From Treponema sp. UBA1747 (GTDB lineage: Bacteria > Spirochaetota > Spirochaetia > Treponematales > Treponemataceae): 64,000 bases of DNA. The stretch is taken from assembly GCA_002315375.1 (NCBI GenBank), contig DCHR01000029.1:1-64000 (forward strand), read 5' to 3'. Below the pieces are notes generated by a model. It was not told the DNA's origin and searched no databases. It saw nothing but the letters and a program-made list of their open reading frames with translations. Every line of letters begins with the position of its first letter. Positions within the stretch are counted from its first letter, which is position 1. Shown here one piece after another: positions 1 through 7,392 of the stretch. The position numbers and the translations under genes are program-made.

Positions 1-17
1 TATATTAATAACACGTT

Positions 18-90
18 GGTTCCTTAGCTCAGGTGGTAGAGCAATGGACTGTTAATCCATGTGTCGCTGGTTCAAACCCAGCAGGAGCCG
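18..90 (+). tRNA. tRNA-Asn (anticodon GTT)
   Basis: A complete 73-nt cloverleaf. The acceptor strand GGTTCCT (18-24) pairs with AGGAGCC (83-89), with one G-U pair and discriminator G at 90. The anticodon stem ATGGA/TCCAT encloses the loop CTGTTAA with GTT at 51-53, and the T arm carries GGTTCAAACCC. The CCA end is not encoded. A strong terminator follows within 5 bases, so this is the last or only RNA of its transcript. Confidence 0.97.
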
Positions 91-94
91 CTCA

Positions 95-125
95 AAGGTG
101 TCTAGTTTTAGACACCTTTTTTTAT
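95..125 (+). terminator. Intrinsic terminator of the tRNA-Asn transcript
   Basis: A 10-bp perfect stem (AAGGTGTCTA / TAGACACCTT) with a 4-nt loop is followed directly by a run of T. It starts 5 bases after the tRNA. Confidence 0.93.
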
Positions 126-155
126 TTTAAACTGTTTTTTTATATCTAATTAAAA

Positions 156-169
156 TGCTGGGTTTGAAC
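156..169 (-). repeat. Inverted 14-bp copy of the tRNA-Asn T arm
   Basis: TGCTGGGTTTGAAC is the exact reverse complement of tRNA-Asn positions 70-83 (T arm and start of the 3' acceptor strand). It lies 73 bases past the tRNA's GTT anchor. It may be an attachment-site scar or may fold back on the tRNA 3' end if transcription passes the terminator. The match is seen; the meaning is not known. Confidence 0.6.
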
Positions 170-177
170 ACCAAAAT

Positions 178-392
178 GCGCAAATGGCTATAAATGAAGT
201 ACTTTTGATGGATTTATAGCTGTTTTTGATTTTTTGCGAAGCAGAAATTATTGAAGTAAGTGCCTGACAGCTATAATTCGGTGGAAAGCTCTACATTTAT
301 AGCCATTTCGCGAGCTTTGAGGCCTGAATATGTTTTCGTTTGGGATGAAATGGCTATAAATAACTAAAGCAGGGAGTTTTTATAGCCATTTC
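178..392. repeat. Cluster of palindromic AAATGGCTATAAAT repeats
   Basis: The 14-mer AAATGGCTATAAAT occurs at 182-195 and 348-361. Its reverse complement occurs at 295-308 and, near-complete, at 379-391. Shorter relatives ATAGCTGT (216-223) and ACAGCTAT (267-274) sit between. The copies pair as nested inverted repeats, so this stretch can form two hairpins. There is no open reading frame of note. Operators, a small mobile palindrome or a structured RNA are all possible. Confidence 0.7.
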
Positions 393-409
393 ATTTATTC
401 TAGCCTGCG

Positions 410-625
410 AGCTTACTGCGTGAGGGATAGGAGTACCACCGAAGGTGTCCCGAAAGGTGGCTTTCTGCCACCTTGAGTGGATGAGCCGCGTAAGACGGCG
501 AAGTACGGATAGCCCGACGGGGTGGCGGGTGTACCCCTGGCAGACTTGGGGCCCCTTGGGAGGAATAGTGTTCTGTTACGGAGAATAAAACTCCAGATAC
601 TGCCGCACCGGCACGCCCACCCCAA
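410..625. other. GC-rich gene-free block, possible repeat or structured RNA
   Basis: This 215-bp stretch is far richer in G+C than its surroundings and has several hairpins, the clearest being AAGGTGGC/GCCACCTT (454-461 with 467-474, 5-nt loop). The reading frames across it are low-complexity and have no family features. It matches no RNA class I can recognise: no RNase P, SRP or 6S signature is visible. A dispersed Treponema intergenic repeat is the likeliest reading. Confidence 0.45.
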
Positions 626-658
626 TGCCCCCATATACCACATCATTATTTTTTTTGA

Positions 659-664
659 TATAAT
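659..664 (+). promoter_or_regulatory. Candidate -10 box of purB
   Basis: A perfect TATAAT lies 32 bases before the purB start. No good -35 is visible at normal spacing. The predicted leader is about 26 nt and carries the purB Shine-Dalgarno (GAGAGG). Confidence 0.5.
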
Positions 665-696
665 CACCCCATACAAATCATTTTTGAGAGGCCAAT

Positions 697-2133
697 ATGT
701 CTTTAACAAGTGTTTCGCCGGTTGACGGACGTTACGAAGGAAAAACAAAGTGTCTGCAGGGGTACTTCAGTGAAATGGCACTGATGAAATACCGCATTTA
801 CACAGAAATCAATTACCTTATCAAACTGCTTGAAACTCCAATGCTTAAGGAACGCATTACAAAGCCGGTTGATACTGCAAAACTCCGTTCAATTATTGAT
901 ATTACTGTTGAGGATGCTGAAATTGTAAAAGCATTTGAAACAAAAGGCTACAATGGAACACCTGCTACAAACCACGACGTTAAAGCCATTGAATACTTCA
1001 TCAAAACCAAGATCAAAGAAATGGGAATGGACGAAATTCTTGAATACGTTCACTTTGCCCTTACTTCGGAAGACATCAACAACATCAGTTACGGTCTTAT
1101 GATTCGCGACGCTGTAAATGAAGTTGTTCTTCCTGAAATCCTGAAGATTTACGACACACTTTACAAGCTTGCTTACGACAACAAAGACCTTTCAATGCTT
1201 GCTCGCACACACGGACAGCCTGCAACTCCGGTGACATTCGGAAAAGAAATCCTGGTGTTTGTAAACCGCATGAAAGAAGAACTGGTTCAGCTTGGAAACA
1301 TCGACATTCTTCTTAAGCTCAACGGTGCAACAGGCGGCTTCAATGCCCACAACTTTGTTTTCCCTGATTTTGACTGGATTAACTTCAGCCACGAACTTAT
1401 CAACAGCTTCAACGACAGCATTACTCCGATGGACAATGCTTATATGCACACAAAACCTCTGAAAGTTCGCTTCAATCCAATTACACCACAGATTGAACCA
1501 CACGATTCTTACCTTCGCGTATTCGATGCTGTAAAACGCATCAACAATATTCTTATCGATTTCTCAATGGACACATGGCGTTACATTTCTGACGGATGGA
1601 TCAAGCAGCGCACTGTTGCCGGTGAAATCGGTTCTTCAGCAATGCCACATAAAGTTAATCCAATTGACTTTGAAAATGCAGAAGGAAACTTCGGCTTTGC
1701 AAACTCAATGTTCGAATTTTTTGTTCGCAAGCTCTGCATCAGCCGTCTCCAGCGCGATCTGACAGACTCAACTGTTGCACGTAACTTTGGTGTAGCTTTC
1801 GCTCACTCAATGATTGGTTATGCTTCACTTCAGAAAGGTTTGAGCAAGATTGAAGTTAATGCAGAAAAGATTTCAGACGTTCTTGCAAACACACCGGAAG
1901 TTATGGCTGAAGCTTACCAGAACCTGCTCCGTATGAGCGGTGTAGACAAACCTTATGAACGCCTTAAGGAAATTACTCGCGGTAAGAAAGTTTCTATCGA
2001 AGACTTCCACAACCTGGCCCGTAACCTGGACGTAAGCGACGAAGTAAAGGCAAGACTTCTTGCTGCAACTCCTTCAAACTACACAGGATTGAGCGGAAAG
2101 ATTGTAGAACAGTTCGAACCTAAAATTAACTAG
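697..2133 (+). CDS. purB: Adenylosuccinate lyase
   Basis: Cytoplasmic enzyme of purine synthesis. It releases fumarate from SAICAR and from adenylosuccinate. At 478 aa the length is normal for the longer bacterial PurB form. The fumarase/aspartase superfamily signature GSSAMPHKVNP is seen at about residues 309-319, the TSED motif (residues 126-129) and the THGQPATP motif (about 169-176) are intact, and the start MSLTSVSPVDGRY is typical of PurB. GAGAGG upstream of the ATG serves as ribosome binding site, with TATAAT further upstream. A terminator follows, so it appears monocistronic. Confidence 0.97.
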   Translation: MSLTSVSPVDGRYEGKTKCLQGYFSEMALMKYRIYTEINYLIKLLETPMLKERITKPVDTAKLRSIIDITVEDAEIVKAFETKGYNGTPATNHDVKAIEYFIKTKIKEMGMDEILEYVHFALTSEDINNISYGLMIRDAVNEVVLPEILKIYDTLYKLAYDNKDLSMLARTHGQPATPVTFGKEILVFVNRMKEELVQLGNIDILLKLNGATGGFNAHNFVFPDFDWINFSHELINSFNDSITPMDNAYMHTKPLKVRFNPITPQIEPHDSYLRVFDAVKRINNILIDFSMDTWRYISDGWIKQRTVAGEIGSSAMPHKVNPIDFENAEGNFGFANSMFEFFVRKLCISRLQRDLTDSTVARNFGVAFAHSMIGYASLQKGLSKIEVNAEKISDVLANTPEVMAEAYQNLLRMSGVDKPYERLKEITRGKKVSIEDFHNLARNLDVSDEVKARLLAATPSNYTGLSGKIVEQFEPKIN

Positions 2134-2176
2134 GGCGAAAATTTTTATACAAAGGGGGAAGTCTCCCCCTCGCTTC

Positions 2177-2220
2177 AAAAATAAAACCAGTCTGTCTTCC
2201 GACCGACTGTTTTTATTTTT
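2177..2220. terminator. Bidirectional intrinsic terminator after purB
   Basis: AAAAATAAAA...CAGTC pairs with GACTG...TTTTTATTTTT around a short loop, giving an A-tract and T-tract on either side of a GC stem. It can stop purB from the left and the thioesterase gene arriving from the right. Confidence 0.85.
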
Positions 2221-2300
2221 CCCGCTTCCCCCTCTGCGGGGCACATCCCCGCAACGCCCCTGGCTTGCTGAGGCATGCACTCGCGTTGCCGGGCCCCGTT
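2221..2300. repeat. GC-rich palindromic intergenic repeat
   Basis: It contains GCGGGG/CCCCGC (2236-2241 with 2247-2252) and GCAACGC/GCGTTGC (2251-2257 with 2283-2289). Composition contrasts sharply with the A/T-rich flanks. It codes for nothing recognisable and resembles a REP-type element. Confidence 0.5.
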
Positions 2301-2395
2301 TTCAATTCTCCATTATTTAAATCTGGTTTATGAACCTTAAAAAAGTAAATAATAAAATGAAATCGCCAAAAGTGGCTTTTTTTATTTGCTGTTTT

Positions 2396-2800
2396 TTATT
2401 TCTTTATTTCCAGTTCGGGAACCATAAACTCGGCAGGTATTTTGCATGGGCGGTGATTTGCGGCGCTTACGCAGGCCCAGTCAACATCGGCTTCTACGCA
2501 GACTGTCCCGTCTTTTTTTCTCATAATCTGATGGATTCTTCCGCTGATATAACCTGTTTTGGTCATTTCACATTCGATAATCAGTTCATCATCCTGAACT
2601 GCCGAGGCCTTGTAGTAAAGGTCTACGTGAGTAACATAAAGAAAAAATCCTGCAGCATAGAATTCTTTGTATTTGAATCCAATCTGATGAAGCATATCCA
2701 TGCGGGCGTATTCCAGGTAGTTCTGGTAAACAGCATTATTTACGTGATTATATGAGTCAATTTCGTAAGGACGAACGATAAGTGATGTGTAAGTTTTCAT
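2396..2800 (-). CDS. Hotdog-fold acyl-CoA thioesterase (4HBT / YbgC-FadM type)
   Basis: A 134-aa single hotdog domain that would hydrolyse an acyl-CoA or acyl-ACP thioester in the cytoplasm. The N-terminal pattern VRPYEIDSYNHVNNAVYQNYLEYAR is the 4HBT signature, with the catalytic Asp in EIDSYNHVNN. The substrate cannot be read from sequence. I chose the ATG at 2798-2800 (MKTYTSL) because the family homology begins there; an upstream in-frame start would add 27 residues that look like read-through of intergenic DNA. There is no Shine-Dalgarno; a promoter ends just before the ATG, so the mRNA is predicted to be leaderless. Confidence 0.88.
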   Translation of the reverse strand: MKTYTSLIVRPYEIDSYNHVNNAVYQNYLEYARMDMLHQIGFKYKEFYAAGFFLYVTHVDLYYKASAVQDDELIIECEMTKTGYISGRIHQIMRKKDGTVCVEADVDWACVSAANHRPCKIPAEFMVPELEIKK

Positions 2801-2806
2801 GATTTC

Positions 2807-2835
2807 ATAATAGTGATGTAAATTGATTTTGACAA
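2807..2835 (-). promoter_or_regulatory. Promoter of the thioesterase gene (predicted leaderless)
   Basis: On the minus strand TTGTCA, a 17-base spacer and TATTAT are followed by six bases and then the ATG. Transcription would start at about the A of the start codon. Confidence 0.65.
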
Positions 2836-2861
2836 TATTTAGAAAAGTGTCATACAAAGAA

Positions 2862-2879
2862 GCTGGCGAAAATGCCAGC
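2862..2879. repeat. Small GC hairpin
   Basis: GCTGGC and GCCAGC are separated by six bases. There is no T-tract on either strand, so it is not an obvious terminator. Confidence 0.4.
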
Positions 2880-2890
2880 AATCAATTATC

Positions 2891-3007
2891 CCTGTCCCTT
2901 TTGTATGTTTTTCAAACAATTATCTCTGTCCCTTTTGTAAGTACGCGCGACGGGCCTGTCCCTTTTGTAAGTACGCGCGACGGGCCTCTCGGGGAGGACT
3001 CCATTGT
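2891..3007. repeat. Tandem CTGTCCCTTTTG repeats plus a fragment of the foldback core
   Basis: A 30-bp unit beginning CTGTCCCTTTTGTAAG occurs twice back to back (2926-2955 and 2956-2985), and a third, partial copy lies at about 2891-2907. The unit is the reverse complement of the AAAGGGACAG element found elsewhere in the window. Immediately after comes GGAGGACTCCATTG (about 2994-3007), which matches the end of the foldback element core at 51960-52020. Confidence 0.75.
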
Positions 3008-3059
3008 CATTTGCGTAAGCTTTTTGAAAGTTGAGAAAATGCAGATACAAAAATTAAAA

Positions 3060-3088
3060 TTAACCCCTTTCTGTTTTTATGTTATATT
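3060..3088 (+). promoter_or_regulatory. Weak candidate promoter, leaderless spacing
   Basis: TTAACC, a 17-base spacer and TATATT (3083-3088), then six bases to the ATG at 3095. No Shine-Dalgarno is present. Confidence 0.4.
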
Positions 3089-3094
3089 TAACCT

Positions 3095-4240
3095 ATGGCA
3101 CATTTTAATAAATCAGATTTAAAACGAAATCAGTTTATGCTTAACGGCAAGTTTGTGACAAAAGGTTATGACTGGTGGTGGCATTCTTTCACCGCTATTG
3201 ATGATGAAACAGGTGAGGAAAAACCTTTCTTTGTAGAGTTTTTTACCTGCAATCCTCTTCTGGCCAGACCTGTTCCAACTTTTGGTCAGCTGCCTCAGAA
3301 TCAGAAGAATAAAATCAGACCATCATACTTAATGGTAAAAGCCGGAAGCTGGGGGAAAGACAAGCGCCAGCTTCACCGTTTCTTTGCATGGAAGGATGTA
3401 AAACTGAATAAGAAAGCTCCTTTTTCTGTAGAAGCCGGCGACTGTTTCTGCAGCGATACAGAACTTCGCGGTTCAATTCATATTTCAGAAGGCCAGTCAA
3501 AAAAGCATCCTGAATGGATGTGTAATGACGGAACCATGGAATGGGATCTGAAACTGGAAAAGAAGGTTGCCTTCAATGTAGGTTATGGTGCCGGCGGATT
3601 CTTCCGCGCTCTCAAAGCCTTTGAAATGTACTGGCATGCAGAAGGAATGAAAACAATTGTTTCAGGAACTGTTAAATTTCAGGGGCGGACTTATACTGTA
3701 AAACCTGAATGTTCTTATGGATATGCCGACAAAAACTGGGGAAGCAATTTTACAAGTCCCTGGGTATGGCTTTCTTCAAATAATCTGACAAGTAATATCA
3801 CAGGAAAGAAACTGGAAGATTCTGTTTTTGATATTGGCGGCGGATGTCCGAAAGTTTTCGGCATTCCTTTGAAGAGAAAACTTCTGAGCGCTTTCTGGTA
3901 TGAAGGAAAACCTTACGAATATAACTTTTCAAAATTCTGGACTCACACGAAAACAAAGTTCAGCTTCCGCGAAGAATATCAGGAAGTAATCTGGAACGTT
4001 GAACAGTCAAACCGGAATTCTGTTATGGTGACAGAAATGCACTGTCTGAAAAAAGATATGCTCTTTGTAAATTACGAATCTCCTGACGGAAAGAAGCGTC
4101 ATAACGAGTTATGGAATGGCGGTAATGGATGGGGAAATGTTAAGCTTTATAAAAAGAACCGCAAAGCAGAAAACGGCCGTGAACTCATAGATGATATTGA
4201 TGTGAAAAATGTCGGTTGTGAATACGGCGAATACTGTTAA
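3095..4240 (+). CDS. Tocopherol cyclase-like / CrtC-fold protein of unknown function
   Basis: A 381-aa soluble protein with no signal peptide. It carries the tocopherol-cyclase-like pattern EYADKNWG...SPWVWLSSNN (about residues 208-228: YADKNWGSNF then PWVWLSSNNL), typical of the lipocalin-like two-barrel fold shared by plant tocopherol cyclase and bacterial proteins of unknown role. A spirochaete is not expected to make tocopherol, so the real substrate is probably another hydrophobic ring compound or lipid; this is inference. The ATG at 3095 has no Shine-Dalgarno; M15 is a less likely alternative. The next gene begins 50 bases downstream. Confidence 0.7.
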   Translation: MAHFNKSDLKRNQFMLNGKFVTKGYDWWWHSFTAIDDETGEEKPFFVEFFTCNPLLARPVPTFGQLPQNQKNKIRPSYLMVKAGSWGKDKRQLHRFFAWKDVKLNKKAPFSVEAGDCFCSDTELRGSIHISEGQSKKHPEWMCNDGTMEWDLKLEKKVAFNVGYGAGGFFRALKAFEMYWHAEGMKTIVSGTVKFQGRTYTVKPECSYGYADKNWGSNFTSPWVWLSSNNLTSNITGKKLEDSVFDIGGGCPKVFGIPLKRKLLSAFWYEGKPYEYNFSKFWTHTKTKFSFREEYQEVIWNVEQSNRNSVMVTEMHCLKKDMLFVNYESPDGKKRHNELWNGGNGWGNVKLYKKNRKAENGRELIDDIDVKNVGCEYGEYC

Positions 4241-4290
4241 TTGATAATTGTGAAACTTGAAAGAACTGAATATTGGGATGGAAATAAATA

Positions 4291-5178
4291 ATGTTTGCTG
4301 TTGAGTTTGTTCTGGGGAATTTATTCATTATTTATACAGTGATTCTGCATATTCTTTCGCCGGGAACTTTTCTGGATATACTTACTTCTTTCTCCAATAT
4401 CTGGGCAGTATCAGGAATCTGTCTGATTGTCTTTTCTGTTTACCGCATCAAGCACGGTTATTCTTTCTGGAGCCGCATTCAGAAAAAGTGGAAAAGGGTG
4501 ATTGTTGGTTTCGCCGGTGTCTGCGGATTAATTGCTGCAATCAACCTGTTCTTTATTCTGACACCTAAAATCCTGCACCAGGAAAAAATAGACAGCCAAA
4601 GTCAAATTGAATCAGAAATGGTTTCTGAAAAAAATCCTGATGAAGCTTTTTTTTCTGGGCGTACATTTGTATTTCTTCTTGGCGGCGGAATTGATAAAAA
4701 TGGAAAACTTCCGAATCCTGTTTTGTGGCGTATTCAGAAAGCTGCTGATTACATGAAACAGAATCCCGAAGCAGTCTGTGTTGTCACGGGCGGTACTTTG
4801 AAGTGGCTGCCTTATCCTGAAGCGCCTGAACTTAAAAGGCAGCTTGTCCGCAGGGGAATTTCAGAAGACCGGATTCTTGTTGAAGATCAGGCACAGGATA
4901 CGATAGAAAATCTACAGCTTGGAGTTAAATTGTTTTCTGAAACTTATGGACTGGAAATAAAAGATATTCTGGAAAGTCCGGTAATTCTGGTTTCCAGCCG
5001 GTATCACTTAAGAAGAGCTCAGAGACTGGCCCGACGCATAGGGTTTGAAAAAGTTACGGGGCTTGGTGCACGGACACCGGTATTTCATATTCCTATGTCA
5101 TATTTACGGGAAATATGTGCTTATGTTAAACTGAATGCAAGAATACTTCTTACAGGAAAACCAGTCAGGTTAGAATAA
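4291..5178 (+). CDS. YdcF/SanA-type membrane protein (DUF218)
   Basis: 295 aa. Three hydrophobic segments in the first 100 residues (about 5-25, 35-50 and 70-92) are followed by a soluble DUF218 domain. Family landmarks are FLLGGGIDKNGKLPNP, VVTGGTLKW, the EDQAQDTIENLQ acidic motif and VSSRYHLRRAQRLARRIGF. DUF218 proteins act in envelope biogenesis or cofactor-like phosphate chemistry, but the substrate is not established. It lies 50 bases after the tocopherol-cyclase-like gene and 2 bases before slyX, so the three probably form an operon. Confidence 0.85.
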   Translation: MFAVEFVLGNLFIIYTVILHILSPGTFLDILTSFSNIWAVSGICLIVFSVYRIKHGYSFWSRIQKKWKRVIVGFAGVCGLIAAINLFFILTPKILHQEKIDSQSQIESEMVSEKNPDEAFFSGRTFVFLLGGGIDKNGKLPNPVLWRIQKAADYMKQNPEAVCVVTGGTLKWLPYPEAPELKRQLVRRGISEDRILVEDQAQDTIENLQLGVKLFSETYGLEIKDILESPVILVSSRYHLRRAQRLARRIGFEKVTGLGARTPVFHIPMSYLREICAYVKLNARILLTGKPVRLE

Positions 5179-5180
5179 AT

Positions 5181-5381
5181 ATGGAAGAACGAATTACAAA
5201 TATAGAAATCAAACTGGCTTACATGGAAGACTTTATGAATCAGATTCAGGAAGTTGCAGTAAAGCAGGCAGAAGAAATTGAAAAACTGAAGCACGACAAT
5301 CAGATCCTTTCCCAGAAACTGAAGGATGTTTACGAAAACATGGAAGGTGACATTCCTAACAGAAAACCTCCACATTATTAA
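5181..5381 (+). CDS. slyX: SlyX family coiled-coil protein
   Basis: 66 aa, almost entirely one coiled coil, ending in the family's hallmark PPHY tail. It starts two bases after the upstream stop, so translation is probably coupled. The cellular role of SlyX is unknown; the family is recognised by the LAYMED... heptads and the C-terminal RKPPHY. Confidence 0.9.
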   Translation: MEERITNIEIKLAYMEDFMNQIQEVAVKQAEEIEKLKHDNQILSQKLKDVYENMEGDIPNRKPPHY

Positions 5382-5408
5382 TTTGGAGATATTGAGATTT
5401 ATACATAG

Positions 5409-5440
5409 CTGCTGCTCTTCATGAGCGGCAGTTTTTATTT
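5409..5440 (+). terminator. Intrinsic terminator after slyX
   Basis: CTGCTGCTC (5409-5417) pairs with GAGCGGCAG (5423-5431), nine pairs with one G-U, followed by TTTTTATTT. Confidence 0.88.
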
Positions 5441-5491
5441 CATCATCGGCTTACACTTTTACTTTTTCTGTCAAAATGTTAAATTATTTTC

Positions 5492-6760
5492 ATGAATACA
5501 TTGGTAGCATTGTGCGCAGTTGGCGCTGAAAAAATTCTTGGGAATGAAATAAAACATCTGGGCTATAAGCTTGCCGGAAACAGACCTGGCCGCGTTACTT
5601 TTATTGGTGACGATGATGCTTTGTTCCGCACAAATCTTTGTCTGCGCACTGCAGACCGCGTTTATCTTCAGATGGCGGAATACAATGCTTCGAATTTTGA
5701 TGAGCTTTATGACGGCTGCTATGAAATTCCATGGCAGGATTTTTTAAAAAAAGATTCCCGCGTTGTAATCGATAAAGTTCGTGTTTACAAAAGCAGACTT
5801 AATTCGGAACATTCCATTCAGGGAATGATCCAGAAAGCCATTTATTCAAAGCTTGGTGATGTATGGCATATCAGGTCCATGCCTGAAACAGGTGAGCAGG
5901 TTGATGTACGTGTTTATATGGACGAAGATAAAGCGCTGATTCTTCTGGACCTTTCTGGACTTCCTCTTCACAAACGTGGTTACCGTACTGACGGTGGTAT
6001 TGCACCTCTTCGTGAAACAACAGCAGCTATTCTTCTGCAGGAAATGATGTGGCGCCGCAAGACACCGCTTCATGATCCTTTCTGCGGTTCGGGAACAATT
6101 CCAATTGAAGCCACTCTTTATGCCTTTAATATTGCACCTGGATTCGGCCGCCGCTTTGCTCTGGAAAATCTTCCGATTTTTGATGCCCGCCGTGCAGAAG
6201 AACTTAAACGTGCAGAAGCAGAACTTATCAGAACTGATGTCGAAGTAAGAATAACAGGAAGTGACATTGATCCTGCAGCAGTAAACCGCGCAAAGAAAAA
6301 TGCGGAATATGCTTGTGTAATGGCAGGGCGTGCTCTTCATATGATAGATAAAAGCTTCCATGTGCCGCGTCCTGATTTTATTCAGTCTGATTTTGCTGAC
6401 CTGGCTGCTCCATATGAAAGCGGACTTCTTTTGTGTAATCCACCATACGGTGAACGTCTTCTTAATGAAGAAGAAACCCGCGAGCTTTATAAAAACATGA
6501 GCAGCCTTTGGACGGAATTCCCGGGCTGGGATCTTGGAATTATTACGGCAGCAGAATTCTTTGAAGAAAGTTTTGAGCACAAGGCAAATGTAATCAAAGC
6601 ACTTAAGGCCGGAAATCTGGATACAAAATTCTACGAGTTCAAACGCGGCGAAACTGTCCGTAAAGACGGAGAAGACCGCAGAGTGGACCGTCCTCAGCGC
6701 AGGAATAATTATTCTGAAAATAAAAACAGACGTCCTCATAACGGACCGGAAAAATTCTAA
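5492..6760 (+). CDS. RlmL/YpsC-type 23S rRNA N2-guanine methyltransferase
   Basis: 422 aa. The N-terminal ferredoxin-like plus THUMP region (about 1-155) is followed by a class I methyltransferase. Visible motifs are DPFCGSGTIPIEA (SAM-binding motif I), GSDIDPAAVNRAKKNA and the N2-guanine catalytic motif LLCNPPYGERL. The length matches the stand-alone RlmL/YpsC form; the RlmK half of the enterobacterial fusion is absent. The tail after about residue 390 is Arg/Asn-rich and probably RNA-binding. There is no Shine-Dalgarno, and a TAAATT box sits six bases before the ATG. Confidence 0.88.
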   Translation: MNTLVALCAVGAEKILGNEIKHLGYKLAGNRPGRVTFIGDDDALFRTNLCLRTADRVYLQMAEYNASNFDELYDGCYEIPWQDFLKKDSRVVIDKVRVYKSRLNSEHSIQGMIQKAIYSKLGDVWHIRSMPETGEQVDVRVYMDEDKALILLDLSGLPLHKRGYRTDGGIAPLRETTAAILLQEMMWRRKTPLHDPFCGSGTIPIEATLYAFNIAPGFGRRFALENLPIFDARRAEELKRAEAELIRTDVEVRITGSDIDPAAVNRAKKNAEYACVMAGRALHMIDKSFHVPRPDFIQSDFADLAAPYESGLLLCNPPYGERLLNEEETRELYKNMSSLWTEFPGWDLGIITAAEFFEESFEHKANVIKALKAGNLDTKFYEFKRGETVRKDGEDRRVDRPQRRNNYSENKNRRPHNGPEKF

Positions 6761-6778
6761 TAGAGAGAGAAATAAAAA

Positions 6779-7378
6779 ATGGCAATTGTAGTAGAACACG
6801 AAAAAAGAAAACAGGAAATCCTTCAGAAATCTCTGGATGTTTTTATTGATGAAGGTTATGAAGATGTTACCTTTCAGAAAATTGCAGACCGCTGTGGAAT
6901 TACAAGAACAACCCTGTATATTTATTTCCGCAATAAAAATGAAATTTTTCTCTGGAGTATTAAACAGCTTCTTACAGGTGTTGAACTTGCAATTGAAGAA
7001 ATTCTGAATGACCCTTCAAATAATGCCGAACAGACACTTCGAAAAACTCTGGATGTTCTTATTGATGCCATTCAGGAAAACCGCAAGCTTTTCCATGTTC
7101 TTCAGATTTATTTGATTCAGCTTGAGAAAAGCGGCGAAAGTGCAAATGATCGTGTTAATCACCGGGTTATCAGAATCCGTCATGTTTTGAATCATATTCT
7201 TATTCTTGGAATTAAAAACCATGAATTCAAAGATCTGAATGTACGCAATATGAACGAGCTGCTTTATAACCTTGTTGAATCAGCAATTTTCAGAATGACC
7301 GTTCTTGCGCAGAAAAATGTAGATATAATAAAAGATTCAATTAAACTTGCGATTGATGGGTTTCTTGTCGATAAATAA
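6779..7378 (+). CDS. TetR family transcriptional regulator
   Basis: 199 aa. An N-terminal TetR helix-turn-helix (about residues 10-56, with FQKIADRCGITRTTLYIYFRNKNEIF) is followed by an all-helical ligand domain with no recognisable ligand signature. GAGAGAGA precedes the ATG. It follows the methyltransferase gene by 18 bases and precedes the DAG-kinase-like gene by 14 bases. The neighbouring lipid kinase is a candidate target, by position only. Confidence 0.9.
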   Translation: MAIVVEHEKRKQEILQKSLDVFIDEGYEDVTFQKIADRCGITRTTLYIYFRNKNEIFLWSIKQLLTGVELAIEEILNDPSNNAEQTLRKTLDVLIDAIQENRKLFHVLQIYLIQLEKSGESANDRVNHRVIRIRHVLNHILILGIKNHEFKDLNVRNMNELLYNLVESAIFRMTVLAQKNVDIIKDSIKLAIDGFLVDK

Positions 7379-7392
7379 TTAAGGGGCAAATT

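Noticed and set aside
413..748. Minus-strand 111-aa reading frame across the GC-rich block and the start of purB
   Set aside because: Low-complexity Arg/Pro/Gly-rich translation of a repeat-like block, overlaps purB, no ribosome binding site or family features.
2330..2755. Plus-strand 141-aa reading frame
   Set aside because: Antisense shadow of the thioesterase gene, which has a clear family signature on the other strand.
2926..2985. Possible CRISPR array
   Set aside because: Two adjacent 30-bp units with no spacers and no cas genes; it is a tandem duplication of a dispersed repeat.
5846..6799. Minus-strand 317-aa reading frame
   Set aside because: Antisense to the RlmL-type gene; its translation has no domain and unusual Phe/Lys/Cys-rich composition.
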